The notes below the pieces were generated by a model. That model saw only the letters and a program-made list of their open reading frames with translations, was not told the DNA's origin and made no database searches. Shown one piece after another: positions 6,617 to 15,162 of a DNA stretch of 64,000 nucleotides (its first letter is position 1; each line of letters opens with the position of its first letter). This stretch comes from SIG440 sp045580025 (GTDB lineage: Bacteria > Bacillota > Clostridia > Monoglobales > Monoglobaceae). The DNA is taken from contig JAZNNB010000030.1 in the NCBI GenBank assembly GCA_045580025.1, forward strand, positions 48,594 to 112,593, in the 5' to 3' direction. The position numbers were made by a program, and so were the translations under genes.

Positions 6617-9529
6617 TTAGTTGTTCTTTGTGCAAGCATCGATACCCTTGATAATAACGATATCTGTAACCTTGCCGTCATATTCTCTTACATATACGAT
6701 ATCTGTGTAAGCAAGAGCGTCTTCAGCTGTAATCTCCTCAGCTACAATTCTGTTGCCCTTCTTAAGTGTGAAGGTAGCATCAGCATTATCTTCATCATAG
6801 AGAGCTGCGAAGTACTTGTAAGAACCCTGAGTTGAAACTACAGGATCACCATCAAAGTTGAAGTTGATCACATACTTGTTAGCGCTATCTACGAGCTTGT
6901 ATGATTCGCCACTTTCAAATGTGATGAGCTTTGAATTCTTGTGGTAAGCAGCTGCGATACCACCATCAATTTCTTCATCATCTACAGTGATTTCATAATC
7001 CATATCAACTTCGTCATATGCACCATCAACTCTTACGCTTTCGTCAAAGTCATAAACCATAGCGATATCACTTACTACATCGCCTGTAAGTTTAACCTTA
7101 ACGATATCACCAACTGTGAGAACATCGCCAACTTCGTCAGCTACATCAACTGTTGTAAGAGCATCGATTTCTTCGCCATTTACAAGGATTGTAACAGCAA
7201 GTACGCCTTCTTCTTCAGCATTAACTGTTGTGCCAACACCAGCAATAACAGCAAGACCTGCTGTTGCACCAGCTTTTGTGAAGCCAGCAGCGTCAACTAC
7301 GATAATATCGTTGTCGTCAGCCTTGTTTGTAGCATATACCTGGTATACAGTGTATTCATTCTTGTCTTCAAAGTCTGCAAGTTTAACAACCTTTGAAGCC
7401 TTAGCATCATCAGCGTCGATAGCGAAGATGATTGCATCTTCATCGATGTATGCGCCTTCAAGCTTGTTGAGGTCTGCATCAAAGTCGCCGCTTTCAGCAT
7501 CCTTAGCAATGAACTTGTAGTTTTCATCATCTGCATCATCAGCTGTGTTGATTGTGCTGAGTTCACCATTTGAATTCTTTGTGTATCTTACAACATAACC
7601 TTCTGTTGGTTCAAAATCTTCTCCGCCAAGAGCTTCAGCAGCTTCCTCAGCTGTTACTTCGTTTGCAGAAGATGTTGAGTAGATTACTTCGCCGTTAAGT
7701 TTAGCATTGTTCTTAAGAGCCATTGTTTCAATGTTGCCATCAGATGTAAGCACCATTACTTTTGCAACAGCCTTACCAAATGTAGGAGCGTCATCAACGC
7801 CTACAGTAAGAATGTAACCATAGTTAGCAGCTGCGCCACCTGCAAGAGCAGCGTCTTCCTGGAATGCAGCAATCTTACCATACTTGTCAATGAAGAATGT
7901 ACCGCCAGCACCGATTTCAAGAGTGTCACCAGCGCGGTTTTCAGCTACATCGTACCAAACACCATCAACTTTGTAAGCTGTGTTTGTTCCGTTAACGATT
8001 TCAGCTGATTTGTTTGATTTCTTTGTTGAAGCGATTGTACCAACAACCTGATTTGTAACAACTTCAGCAACGATTACGTTTGCATCATAGCCAGTAGCGA
8101 TTACTGAAAGAACATCCCATTCGTTGAGTTCAGCAACGTCGATTGCTTCGCCATCTTTTGTGATCTTAACAATCTTTTCATTGTCATCAGCATCAACCAA
8201 AAGTCCGCTCATACCAGCAGCATCTTCTTTGAATGCGATGTAGTTATCTTCAACTTCAGCAACAACAGCTGTTTCAGCAAGTTCAACGATAGCTACGTCA
8301 TAACCAAGAACATCATCGTTGTCGATGAACTTAATCTGACCACCATAAAGTGAGCCAACGAGGTCTGCAAGGTCAATACCTTCGCCATTGTAGTTGTAAA
8401 CAACTGTCATAGCGCTGTCTTCTTTGCCTTCAACATCACTGTCAACAGCAACTGTGATCTTTGTAGCTTTGTTAGCGCCATCTTTGAGGTATTCATGCTT
8501 ACCTTCTTCGATTTCGCCGAGGTACTGATCAAGACCGATTACGAGTGTGTCGTTTCTGTTTGAATCAACAGCGATTGAAAGGAGTTCGAGGTTATCTTTT
8601 GAGTTAACCTTGAGGTAACCAATAACGCTGTGGCCAAGATAATCTTCAGCATCTGTTCCGTTTACAAGGAACTTGTTTGTAGCTCTGTCAAGGAATACCT
8701 TGTTTTCTGTGCCATAGTCATCAGTAACATCGATTACAACATAAGCAGCTTCTGTTGTGTCGATATCTTTTTCTTCACCAAGCTTTGTGATTGAGTTCTC
8801 TGTAAGGATACCACGAATCTTAACATAACCAAGGTTTTCGCTCATAAGAGTTTTGTAACCTTCTGTTCTTTCTGTGTATTCGTTGTATTCGCCTTCAGCA
8901 ATCTTGTAAATAACTTCGCCGTTTGTGTTCCAGCTTGCCTGAACCATCAAAGGTGTGTCAATTGCATTTTCAAGAATCTGAGCGATTGTACCACGGTTAG
9001 CAGGCTGACCTACTGCTGCGTTAGAAACTGAAAGTGATACATCGTATCTCTGAGCTGCAGCGAGGTAACCTGTGGGGTAACCACCGTTCTTTTCAGCAAA
9101 AGGTGTGTAGCCAAGTGTAGCCATTACCATCTTTACAGCCTGTTCATAGAGAACGGGATCTTCGGGACCGAAGTTTCCGTCGCCATAGCCGTTGATGATG
9201 CCCATGCCAGCAGCGTTTGCAATGTAACCAGAAGCCCAGTGGCTTGCAGGAACGTCAGCAAAACCTGTGTTAGCAGAAGCCTTAGCCATTTCGCCATAAC
9301 CCTGGATACGAGCGATAAGAGCAGCCATTTCAGCTCTTGTTACGCCGTCTTCGGGCTTGAATGTGCCGTCTTCGTAACCTGTAATGATTCCGAGTTTGTT
9401 GAGTGTTTCAACTGCTTCGTAATAAGCGCTGTCTTCAGCAACATCAGTATAAGTAGCACCAAATGCAACTGTTGTGAGTGCGAGAGCGAAAACGCATACG
9501 AGAGCAATCACTTTTTTGAGATTTAACAT
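6617..9529 (-). CDS. SLH-domain surface (S-layer-like) protein
   Basis: A 970-residue exported protein. Residues 1-24 form a signal peptide, with a likely cut near FG-A. Two clear SLH repeats follow (about 26-78 with ITGYEDGTFKPEDGVTRAE, and about 88-142 with INGYGDGNFGPEDP), then a weaker third (to about 190). SLH domains anchor proteins to pyruvylated secondary cell-wall polymers. The remaining 780 residues are acidic, rich in D, E, V and A, have no domain I recognise and look beta-rich. Three candidate promoters, a long leader and a very strong terminator suggest high expression, as for a main S-layer protein. That role is inferred. Confidence 0.88.
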   Translation of the reverse strand: MLNLKKVIALVCVFALALTTVAFGATYTDVAEDSAYYEAVETLNKLGIITGYEDGTFKPEDGVTRAEMAALIARIQGYGEMAKASANTGFADVPASHWASGYIANAAGMGIINGYGDGNFGPEDPVLYEQAVKMVMATLGYTPFAEKNGGYPTGYLAAAQRYDVSLSVSNAAVGQPANRGTIAQILENAIDTPLMVQASWNTNGEVIYKIAEGEYNEYTERTEGYKTLMSENLGYVKIRGILTENSITKLGEEKDIDTTEAAYVVIDVTDDYGTENKVFLDRATNKFLVNGTDAEDYLGHSVIGYLKVNSKDNLELLSIAVDSNRNDTLVIGLDQYLGEIEEGKHEYLKDGANKATKITVAVDSDVEGKEDSAMTVVYNYNGEGIDLADLVGSLYGGQIKFIDNDDVLGYDVAIVELAETAVVAEVEDNYIAFKEDAAGMSGLLVDADDNEKIVKITKDGEAIDVAELNEWDVLSVIATGYDANVIVAEVVTNQVVGTIASTKKSNKSAEIVNGTNTAYKVDGVWYDVAENRAGDTLEIGAGGTFFIDKYGKIAAFQEDAALAGGAAANYGYILTVGVDDAPTFGKAVAKVMVLTSDGNIETMALKNNAKLNGEVIYSTSSANEVTAEEAAEALGGEDFEPTEGYVVRYTKNSNGELSTINTADDADDENYKFIAKDAESGDFDADLNKLEGAYIDEDAIIFAIDADDAKASKVVKLADFEDKNEYTVYQVYATNKADDNDIIVVDAAGFTKAGATAGLAVIAGVGTTVNAEEEGVLAVTILVNGEEIDALTTVDVADEVGDVLTVGDIVKVKLTGDVVSDIAMVYDFDESVRVDGAYDEVDMDYEITVDDEEIDGGIAAAYHKNSKLITFESGESYKLVDSANKYVINFNFDGDPVVSTQGSYKYFAALYDEDNADATFTLKKGNRIVAEEITAEDALAYTDIVYVREYDGKVTDIVIIKGIDACTKNN

Positions 9530-9644
9530 AGTCTCAAATCCTCCTTGAATAAAATATATATTTGTTAATTTTTTTTACAAAGTTATGAATGTTTGTTTCA
9601 GGGAGAAATGCATCAAAACATAACACCCCCATTAACTTAGGTTG

Positions 9645-9674
9645 ATTATATCACCAAAACACCGTCAATGTCAA
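9645..9674 (-). promoter_or_regulatory. SLH gene promoter P1 (proximal)
   Basis: TTGACA (9674-9669), 18 bp, TATAAT (9650-9645) on the minus strand. Both hexamers are perfect. Confidence 0.85.
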
Positions 9675-9697
9675 CACGAATTTGAAAATGTAACATA

Positions 9698-9727
9698 TTT
9701 GTAATACATTTTCAACTCTTTTGTCAA
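9698..9727 (-). promoter_or_regulatory. SLH gene promoter P2 (middle, weaker)
   Basis: TTGACA (9727-9722), 18 bp, TACAAA (9703-9698) on the minus strand. The -35 is perfect and the -10 matches 4 of 6. Confidence 0.45.
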
Positions 9728-9781
9728 ACTAAGTACGGTGAAACCTATATATTGATAAAAAATCATTCCTTTATGTCATAT

Positions 9782-9810
9782 ATTGTACTATCAAGAAAGC
9801 AATATGTCAA
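9782..9810 (-). promoter_or_regulatory. SLH gene promoter P3 (distal)
   Basis: TTGACA (9810-9805), 17 bp, TACAAT (9787-9782) on the minus strand. It lies about 250 bp before the SLH start. Confidence 0.7.
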
Positions 9811-9911
9811 GGGTTTTTGAAAAATTTGGTAATTTTTTCTGTGTTTTTGGGACATTTTAAGAATTTTTGCTTATTTATTGTATAATTATATAGGAAGAAA
9901 CTCGGGAAAAA

Positions 9912-11222
9912 CTATATCCCAACAAGAGTTTCTATCTCCAAAAAGCTTCTTTCAGCATATTTTTGAGCTTTTTCCTTTTTGTCCTTTATGCGAACTCCCA
10001 AGTCTTCAAATATTCCAAAGTTCACATTCATAGGCTGAAAATCTTCTACCGCAGGGTTTGATATATAATTTGCCAGTGCGCCAAGGGCAGTTTTGGATGT
10101 GATTTTGGGCATTTCCTTACCAAGAACAGCACTTGCCGCCGAAATTCCTGCCCAAAGACCTGATGCGGCCGATTCAATATAACCTTCAACCCCTGTTATC
10201 TGACCTGCGAAATAGATTTTGGGGAATTCTTTCATATTATAATTATCGGTTAGATACTGGGGCGAGTTTATATAAGTATTGCGGTGCATAACACCGTATC
10301 TAACAAATTCCGCATTTTCGAGTCCCGGTATCATCCCAAACACTCTTTTTTGCTCGCCAAATTTCAGATGAGTCTGAAAGCCTACTATATTGTACATACT
10401 TGCCGAGGCATTGTCCTGACGAAGTTGCACCACCGCATAGGGCCTTGTTCCGTCATGGGGGCTTGTCAACCCCACGGGCTTTAGCGGGCCAAAGCGCATG
10501 GTGTCCTCGCCACGAGATGCCATAACCTCAATGGGCATACAGCCCTCAAACACTTTCGGATTTTCAACTCCCTCGTGAACAGCAGCACACTCAGCGGTCA
10601 CAAGGGCATTTCGAAAGACGATATATTCTTCTTTTGTCATAGGGCAGTTGATATAATCATCACCGCCCTTGCCATAACGTGCCGCTTTAAAAGCCTTAGT
10701 CATATCAATGCTGTCATACGCCACAATAGGCGCTGCCGCATCAAAAAAGTGCAGACCCTCGCCGCCGGTAAGTTCTGCTATGCAGTCTGAAATCCCGTCA
10801 GATGCCAGAGGTCCTGCCGCTATGACAGTATATTCATCGGTGTTGATTTCTGTTACTTCTTCCGATACCACTTCAATCAATTCACAGCTCTTTATTTTTT
10901 CTGTTACCATTTTTGAAAAGCCCTCACGGTCAACCGCAAGAGCTCCCCCCGCAGGAACACGGGTGGCATCAGCACACTCCATAATGAGTGAGTCTAATTT
11001 TCGCATTTCTTCTTTCAATAGTCCTACCGCATTGTATATGCCATCGGCACGGAGGGAGTTACTGCACACAAGTTCAGCAAAATCGGCAGTTTTGTGTGCG
11101 GGTGACATTTTCTTTGGTTTCATTTCGAAAAGTCTTACCCTTACCCCGCGTTTTGCCAGTTGCCACGCAGTCTCACATCCTGCCAGCCCTGCGCCGATTA
11201 TTTTCACTATTTTTTCTTCCAT
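9912..11222 (-). CDS. trmFO: Methylenetetrahydrofolate-tRNA-(uracil-5-)-methyltransferase TrmFO
   Basis: FAD- and folate-dependent enzyme that makes ribothymidine at tRNA position 54. The N-terminus has the Rossmann FAD motif GAGLAGCETAWQ, followed by the TrmFO signature (FEMKPKKMSPAHKT, LVCSNSLR). The C-terminal part has YFAGQITGVEGYIESAASG. Its 436 residues fit the family. The start is ATG 11222 behind GAAAGGAAAAG. It appears to be a single-gene unit with its own promoter. Confidence 0.97.
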   Translation of the reverse strand: MEEKIVKIIGAGLAGCETAWQLAKRGVRVRLFEMKPKKMSPAHKTADFAELVCSNSLRADGIYNAVGLLKEEMRKLDSLIMECADATRVPAGGALAVDREGFSKMVTEKIKSCELIEVVSEEVTEINTDEYTVIAAGPLASDGISDCIAELTGGEGLHFFDAAAPIVAYDSIDMTKAFKAARYGKGGDDYINCPMTKEEYIVFRNALVTAECAAVHEGVENPKVFEGCMPIEVMASRGEDTMRFGPLKPVGLTSPHDGTRPYAVVQLRQDNASASMYNIVGFQTHLKFGEQKRVFGMIPGLENAEFVRYGVMHRNTYINSPQYLTDNYNMKEFPKIYFAGQITGVEGYIESAASGLWAGISAASAVLGKEMPKITSKTALGALANYISNPAVEDFQPMNVNFGIFEDLGVRIKDKKEKAQKYAERSFLEIETLVGI

Positions 11223-11258
11223 GGTTTGTCTTTTCCTTTCGGATAAATTCTTTTATAT

Positions 11259-11287
11259 ATATTATCACAAACCATGCCCCGATGCAA
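11259..11287 (-). promoter_or_regulatory. Promoter of trmFO
   Basis: TTGCAT (11287-11282), 17 bp, TAATAT (11264-11259) on the minus strand, 37 bp before trmFO. Confidence 0.6.
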
Positions 11288-11292
11288 GTGCT

Positions 11293-12201
11293 TTAAAGCC
11301 CCACTGTCATTGCGCCCAAAAGAACGGGCAGTGTTTCCCGATAAATCTTTGGGAATTGTGACAAAGGCAGTGGGTTTTGACCCTCTCCCACCTCAATGGT
11401 AAAACCAACTCTGCGAAATTCGTCCACAAACCAATCTTTGTAGCCGCCGTATGAGGCAATTCCTTCTGTCTGGTCAATGCGGTATGGTGAAATTTTTTCA
11501 AAAGCCTTGGCTATTTTCAAAGAGATGGGCGGTTCTTTCTTTTGAAAGCCGTGGTATATCACCTTTCCCTGACTGTGAAAGGCAATGGCCATTTTGAAGT
11601 CGTGTTCACGGGTAAATCTCACAAGAGCACGACTTTCCGGCTCAGAAAAAGGTACTACTCCTGAATAACGGGTGGGGCCTGGTCCCAATATGCCATATTC
11701 TTTTTCCATTTTTTTTGACATTTCCCACATTCCGTCATAGTTGTGGTTCAGGTCAACACCACGGGCATTCGCCTGCCATCTGCCAAAATCCTTTGAGCCA
11801 TTAAACTTTATCAGCTGATTTTTGAGTTCCGGGCTTAAGTCCTCAGGAATACCTGATGCGGCAAGTTCCACTCCGTCAGGGTTCACCATTGGCACTATAT
11901 AAAGTGACGTTTTTTTCGACAGTGCTCTTGGTAAAAATCCACCCAGTCCCACATTTTTCCTTTCAGCCTCAAGAAAATCTGCAGCAAATTTTACCAAAAG
12001 CTGTGCGGTTATCCATTCCATTCCATGATGCGCACCGTTAAAGGAAATCTTATTTTCGCCCCTGCCAAGTCTTATGTAAAAAAGTTCTTTCCCCCAGACA
12101 GACTTTCCTATGCTTCCCCCCTCAAACTCCGGAAAACTTCTCGCCAGACGGCTCATATCCTTTTTTAACTGCTCATGTTTGTAGGCTATATTTTTTTTCA
12201 T
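11293..12201 (-). CDS. M14-family zinc carboxypeptidase (gamma-D-glutamyl-DAP peptidase-like)
   Basis: A 302-residue M14 metallopeptidase. Zinc-site pattern: HGME near residue 60, the third ligand probably the His of FHSQGK near 208, and catalytic Glu in FTIEVGEGQNP near 270. The substrate-binding blocks VNPDGVEL and DLNHNYDGMW are present. Such enzymes in spore formers often cleave gamma-D-Glu-meso-DAP bonds of peptidoglycan peptides. Neither a LysM domain nor a signal peptide is visible, so a cytoplasmic murein-peptide recycling role is likely but not shown. The start is ATG 12201 behind GGGAGTTG. Confidence 0.85.
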   Translation of the reverse strand: MKKNIAYKHEQLKKDMSRLARSFPEFEGGSIGKSVWGKELFYIRLGRGENKISFNGAHHGMEWITAQLLVKFAADFLEAERKNVGLGGFLPRALSKKTSLYIVPMVNPDGVELAASGIPEDLSPELKNQLIKFNGSKDFGRWQANARGVDLNHNYDGMWEMSKKMEKEYGILGPGPTRYSGVVPFSEPESRALVRFTREHDFKMAIAFHSQGKVIYHGFQKKEPPISLKIAKAFEKISPYRIDQTEGIASYGGYKDWFVDEFRRVGFTIEVGEGQNPLPLSQFPKIYRETLPVLLGAMTVGL

Positions 12202-12303
12202 AAAATCAACTCCCTAAGTATTCGAAAATCATCATTTAAAATATATGAAAAAAGAAGAAAAGTATGCCCTCTCATTTTATTCTTTACCAAACAACTGCAA
12301 AAC

Positions 12304-12336
12304 AAAAAGCCGCCACCTTTTCAGCTTTGGCTTTTT
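12304..12336 (-). terminator. Terminator of spoIIP
   Basis: An 8-bp stem (AAAAAGCC and GGCTTTTT, loop 17) begins at the spoIIP stop codon and runs into TTTTTG on the minus strand. Confidence 0.7.
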
Positions 12337-13534
12337 ATAAACTATTCAAAAAATCCGCAATTTCTTCTGCTCCCAAAGTCGCTCCACGCACAGCTTCTTC
12401 CATTGTGTTTCCACTGCTTCCCACTTCAAGAATGAGACTCGCCTGAGTGAGATGTCCGTTAAACCTCTCATTCCTCAAATTTATTCCCCTCATAAGCGTG
12501 GGATATTTTTTGCTGATATGGTTTTGGAGTTTCACCGCAAACTTCATATTATTTTGCCAATCAGGATGGTCAAGTCCGCCGCCCGAAGTTCCCACCACAA
12601 ACATCAGCTGAGCAGTTTCTTTGCCGTCAATTTTTGTGACGAATTTCGCCTTGCTTCCGTCATCATAAACAAACGCATCCCGATGTATATCAAGTACAAT
12701 CTTTATTCCCTGATTCTTTGAGAGGTACTTTTCCACCGTCTTTCTGGAATTCTCATAAGAGCCGTTGAAGTTCGGATGGTCGTGGAGAGTTTTGTCGTGA
12801 ATTACTTTAATGCCCTTTTTCTCCAGGATGTTCTTTACCGTTTCCCCCACCTTGATTACATTCTTCGTTTCATCAAGACTTCTATCGCTTTTATCGGTCT
12901 GATAGCTGGTAGCTCCTGCCTCTGCATAGCTTTCGGTTGCGTGGGTGTGAACAATCAGCACCTCAGGGGGTGAACCATTTATTCCAAAGTCAATCCCTGA
13001 TGCCAGCATCTCATCAATATTTACCCCGAAATTCGTATCATTGCGGACAAGAATTTTTCCATGTTTCTCCCCAAGCGTTTTTGACTGGCTTGAATCCACC
13101 GCCTTTATGGGATACTCTTTCTGCTTCTCCTCCTCTTTAATCTTTCCTTTTTCGGAAAGCATTTCGTCTACCCGTTGGTTTGCCTGAGTCGCAAGATAAC
13201 CTCCGCTGACCGTCCTCACGAGAGGCATCTGCCCAAAAATTACTGTGCGACTGTCCTTTGGGTCAAAGCCAAGGGTAAAGCTCATACCCTTTTGGCTCCA
13301 TCTTTCAATAAAACCATCCTCATTCCCGCTGTTTTCTTCCCCCGCCCGTAAAACAGGAAGGCTTTCTCTCATGATTTGTTCACTGTTAAAAAGCTTTCCC
13401 GCAAAAAGCTTGCCCGCATCGGCAATCTCCAGATTTATAATTGCAAGACACGAAATCACTGTTATTATGGCAATTTCAAGCCCGCGTTTTACCACCTTTT
13501 TGGCGTCAATAACCACTGCTCTGTAATGCTTCAT
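12335..13534 (-). CDS. spoIIP: Stage II sporulation protein P (SpoIIP amidase/endopeptidase)
   Basis: Mother-cell peptidoglycan hydrolase that works with SpoIID and SpoIIM in septal thinning and engulfment. A single membrane segment lies near residues 15-37. The catalytic domain has VLIVHTHATESYAE (His and Glu ligands), NFNGSYENSRKT, and VLDIHRDA. The start is ATG 13534, 6 bp after AAAGGAAA, giving 399 residues. The frame is open for 31 more codons upstream, but a sigma-E-like promoter lies inside that stretch, so the longer form is unlikely. Confidence 0.95.
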   Translation of the reverse strand: MKHYRAVVIDAKKVVKRGLEIAIITVISCLAIINLEIADAGKLFAGKLFNSEQIMRESLPVLRAGEENSGNEDGFIERWSQKGMSFTLGFDPKDSRTVIFGQMPLVRTVSGGYLATQANQRVDEMLSEKGKIKEEEKQKEYPIKAVDSSQSKTLGEKHGKILVRNDTNFGVNIDEMLASGIDFGINGSPPEVLIVHTHATESYAEAGATSYQTDKSDRSLDETKNVIKVGETVKNILEKKGIKVIHDKTLHDHPNFNGSYENSRKTVEKYLSKNQGIKIVLDIHRDAFVYDDGSKAKFVTKIDGKETAQLMFVVGTSGGGLDHPDWQNNMKFAVKLQNHISKKYPTLMRGINLRNERFNGHLTQASLILEVGSSGNTMEEAVRGATLGAEEIADFLNSL

Positions 13535-13592
13535 GGATACTTTCCTTTCTCTTTTGACAAATGCTCCATCTTCCATGGACATCCTATAAAAC

Positions 13593-13622
13593 ACTATATG
13601 AAAAAATCTTTTCATATATTCC
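13593..13622 (-). promoter_or_regulatory. Candidate sigma-E promoter of spoIIP
   Basis: GGAATATA (13622-13615), 14 bp, CATATAGT (13600-13593) on the minus strand. It resembles the sigma-E pattern (kmATATT, 13-15 bp, CATACAnT). spoIIP is a sigma-E gene in Bacillus. Confidence 0.6.
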
Positions 13623-13633
13623 GCCAAAAGAAA

Positions 13634-13655
13634 AAGGAGTGAAATTCCACTCCTT
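13634..13655 (-). terminator. Terminator of the recR-rlmD-pnuC-TIM-barrel unit
   Basis: An 8-bp stem (AAGGAGTG paired with CACTCCTT) is followed on the minus strand by TTTTCTTTT, just after the TIM-barrel gene. Confidence 0.8.
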
Positions 13656-13662
13656 CAAAAAA

Positions 13663-14454
13663 TTATTTATATTTTTTTACTGCATCATCAAGCTTCTTTA
13701 TCGCCTCACCTGCCCGACGGTAATATTCCTGTGGTGAGAAACCATCATAATGTTTGCTTTCGCTCCTGAACACCTCAAGCATCAGCGTCCCGCCAAAATG
13801 ATAATCTACCAAAGTCTTTGCCACATAATCAAAGTCGCATATTCCGTCATAAGGCAAAAGATGTTCATCCTCATCCTGAACGTGATGATTGTCATGGAGA
13901 TGCACCGCACTGAGCCTTTCACCGAAAAGGGGCATATAATGTCTTCCCTTTGTAAAGCACCCCTCGTGCCCCACATCCCAGCAAAAACCCGCCTGAGTAT
14001 GTTGCTCAAGAATTGATGCGAGATTTGCAACAAACCTTTGATTTTCAAAAGCAAGGGTTACATTCTTTTTCTCCGCATACTCCACAAGCTTTTTGTATCT
14101 ATAGTTTCCTATATCCGAAATAACAGGTGCAGGTCTTCCCGATGAAAGATGCACCACCGCCACAGGTATATCATAGTCTCCGCAACGGCTCACTGTTTCA
14201 AAAAGTCTCTCCATCATCTTATCCCCGTCAGTGCCGTCTTTCCACATAGCGTTTATTCCGTCAAAAGGAGCATGAAGTGTGTCAAACACAATGCCGCATC
14301 TTTTCACCTTGTCAACAAGATTATCCGTCAAAAGAGGTGAGTCCCCCAAAAAGAACGTATGTCCAAAACCATTTTCTTTCATAAGTTCAATCTGTCCGTC
14401 TATGTCAAGCAGTTCTCCATTATCATAGCAAAACAAATTTATTCCTTTTTCCAT
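13663..14454 (-). CDS. Sugar phosphate isomerase/epimerase-like TIM-barrel protein
   Basis: A 263-residue protein of the xylose isomerase-like/AP endonuclease family 2 superfamily. Likely metal ligands are the Glu of TLAFENQ, the Asp and His of GFCWDVGHEGC, the His residues of AVHLHDNHHVQDEDEHLLPYDG and the Glu of TLMLEVFRSE. The substrate is unknown: superfamily members include sugar epimerases and endonuclease IV. Chosen start ATG 14454 behind GAGGTGA; a TTG one codon earlier is also possible. It lies 6 bp after pnuC. Confidence 0.8.
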   Translation of the reverse strand: MEKGINLFCYDNGELLDIDGQIELMKENGFGHTFFLGDSPLLTDNLVDKVKRCGIVFDTLHAPFDGINAMWKDGTDGDKMMERLFETVSRCGDYDIPVAVVHLSSGRPAPVISDIGNYRYKKLVEYAEKKNVTLAFENQRFVANLASILEQHTQAGFCWDVGHEGCFTKGRHYMPLFGERLSAVHLHDNHHVQDEDEHLLPYDGICDFDYVAKTLVDYHFGGTLMLEVFRSESKHYDGFSPQEYYRRAGEAIKKLDDAVKKYK

Positions 14455-14460
14455 CAAAAA

Positions 14461-15144
14461 TCACCTCGTTTTTAATTCTCTCTCCCATTTTATCAATATG
14501 AAAATTCCGTTAATCAGATATACTATCCACATAACAAAAGTTGCAAAATTGTCCTGACCTGAGCTGAAATTCTGCCACCACATATAAATGCTGAAAAGGT
14601 TTACAAAAAGCCAAATCCACCATTGTTCGCTGTATCTTCTGACAGCTACAATCATTGCTACAACCGACGAAACCGTGGTAAAACTGTCAACATAGGGAAG
14701 TGCGTCCCCCATATTTTCAAGAACTTTCCCGAAAATCGCAGTTGCCAGAAGAATTAAAACTGCAAGAACAACCCTGCCATAAGCAGTCATACGCTGTTTT
14801 CTCACTTCGTTTGTTTCTTCATTCATATTCTTCTTCCAAAGAAAAAACCCCACAAACATCATAGGTATATAATAAAAAACGTTCAGCAGAGTTTCGCCAA
14901 AAAGCTGAGCCCTATATGAAATAACAGAATAAAGCACACAATTAACTATCCCAAAAATATATGCCATAAGCTTACCCTTGCCCGACAGGATAACATAAAG
15001 TACACCGCTGACAGCAGATATTATTCCCACGAAAGAATCCTCCATACAAATCGAAAGAACAGCAATCCCAAGGCACACAAAGGCGAGCCATACTACCTCT
15101 TTTTTCTTCCAGCCTGCTATCTCCGTTTTAAAAAACTCTCTCAT
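14461..15144 (-). CDS. pnuC: Nicotinamide riboside transporter PnuC
   Basis: A 227-residue membrane protein with about seven hydrophobic segments and the PnuC family blocks GKLMAYIFGIVNCVLYS near residue 60 and RRYSEQWWIWLFVN near 165 (WIWLFVN is typical). PnuC brings nicotinamide riboside into the cell by facilitated diffusion for NAD synthesis. The start is ATG 15144, 7 bp after GGAGAA; an in-frame TTG five codons earlier overlaps that site. No NAD riboswitch is visible, and the gene is internal to the recR-rlmD unit. Confidence 0.9.
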   Translation of the reverse strand: MREFFKTEIAGWKKKEVVWLAFVCLGIAVLSICMEDSFVGIISAVSGVLYVILSGKGKLMAYIFGIVNCVLYSVISYRAQLFGETLLNVFYYIPMMFVGFFLWKKNMNEETNEVRKQRMTAYGRVVLAVLILLATAIFGKVLENMGDALPYVDSFTTVSSVVAMIVAVRRYSEQWWIWLFVNLFSIYMWWQNFSSGQDNFATFVMWIVYLINGIFILIKWERELKTR

Positions 15145-15162
15145 CTTATATTTCTCCAAAAC

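Larger units (their letters stand above)
9530..9911 (-). promoter_or_regulatory. AT-rich 382-bp upstream region of the SLH gene
   Basis: No gene is visible here. On the minus strand it holds three candidate promoters (listed separately), a leader of about 110 nt from the nearest one, and a Shine-Dalgarno AAGGAGGA just before the SLH start. No terminator hairpin is evident for trmFO, which ends at the left border of this region from the opposite side of the promoters. Confidence 0.6.

Noticed and set aside
6941..7520. Long open frames on the + strand within the SLH gene
   Set aside because: They are shadows of a biased, low-complexity coding region (Asp, Glu, Ala and Val codons); no ribosome sites.
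9886..9891. TATAAT on the + strand left of trmFO
   Set aside because: No -35 at proper distance and no + strand gene downstream.
15145..15162. NAD or PreQ1-type riboswitch before pnuC
   Set aside because: pnuC is only 18 bp from rlmD, too short for any aptamer.
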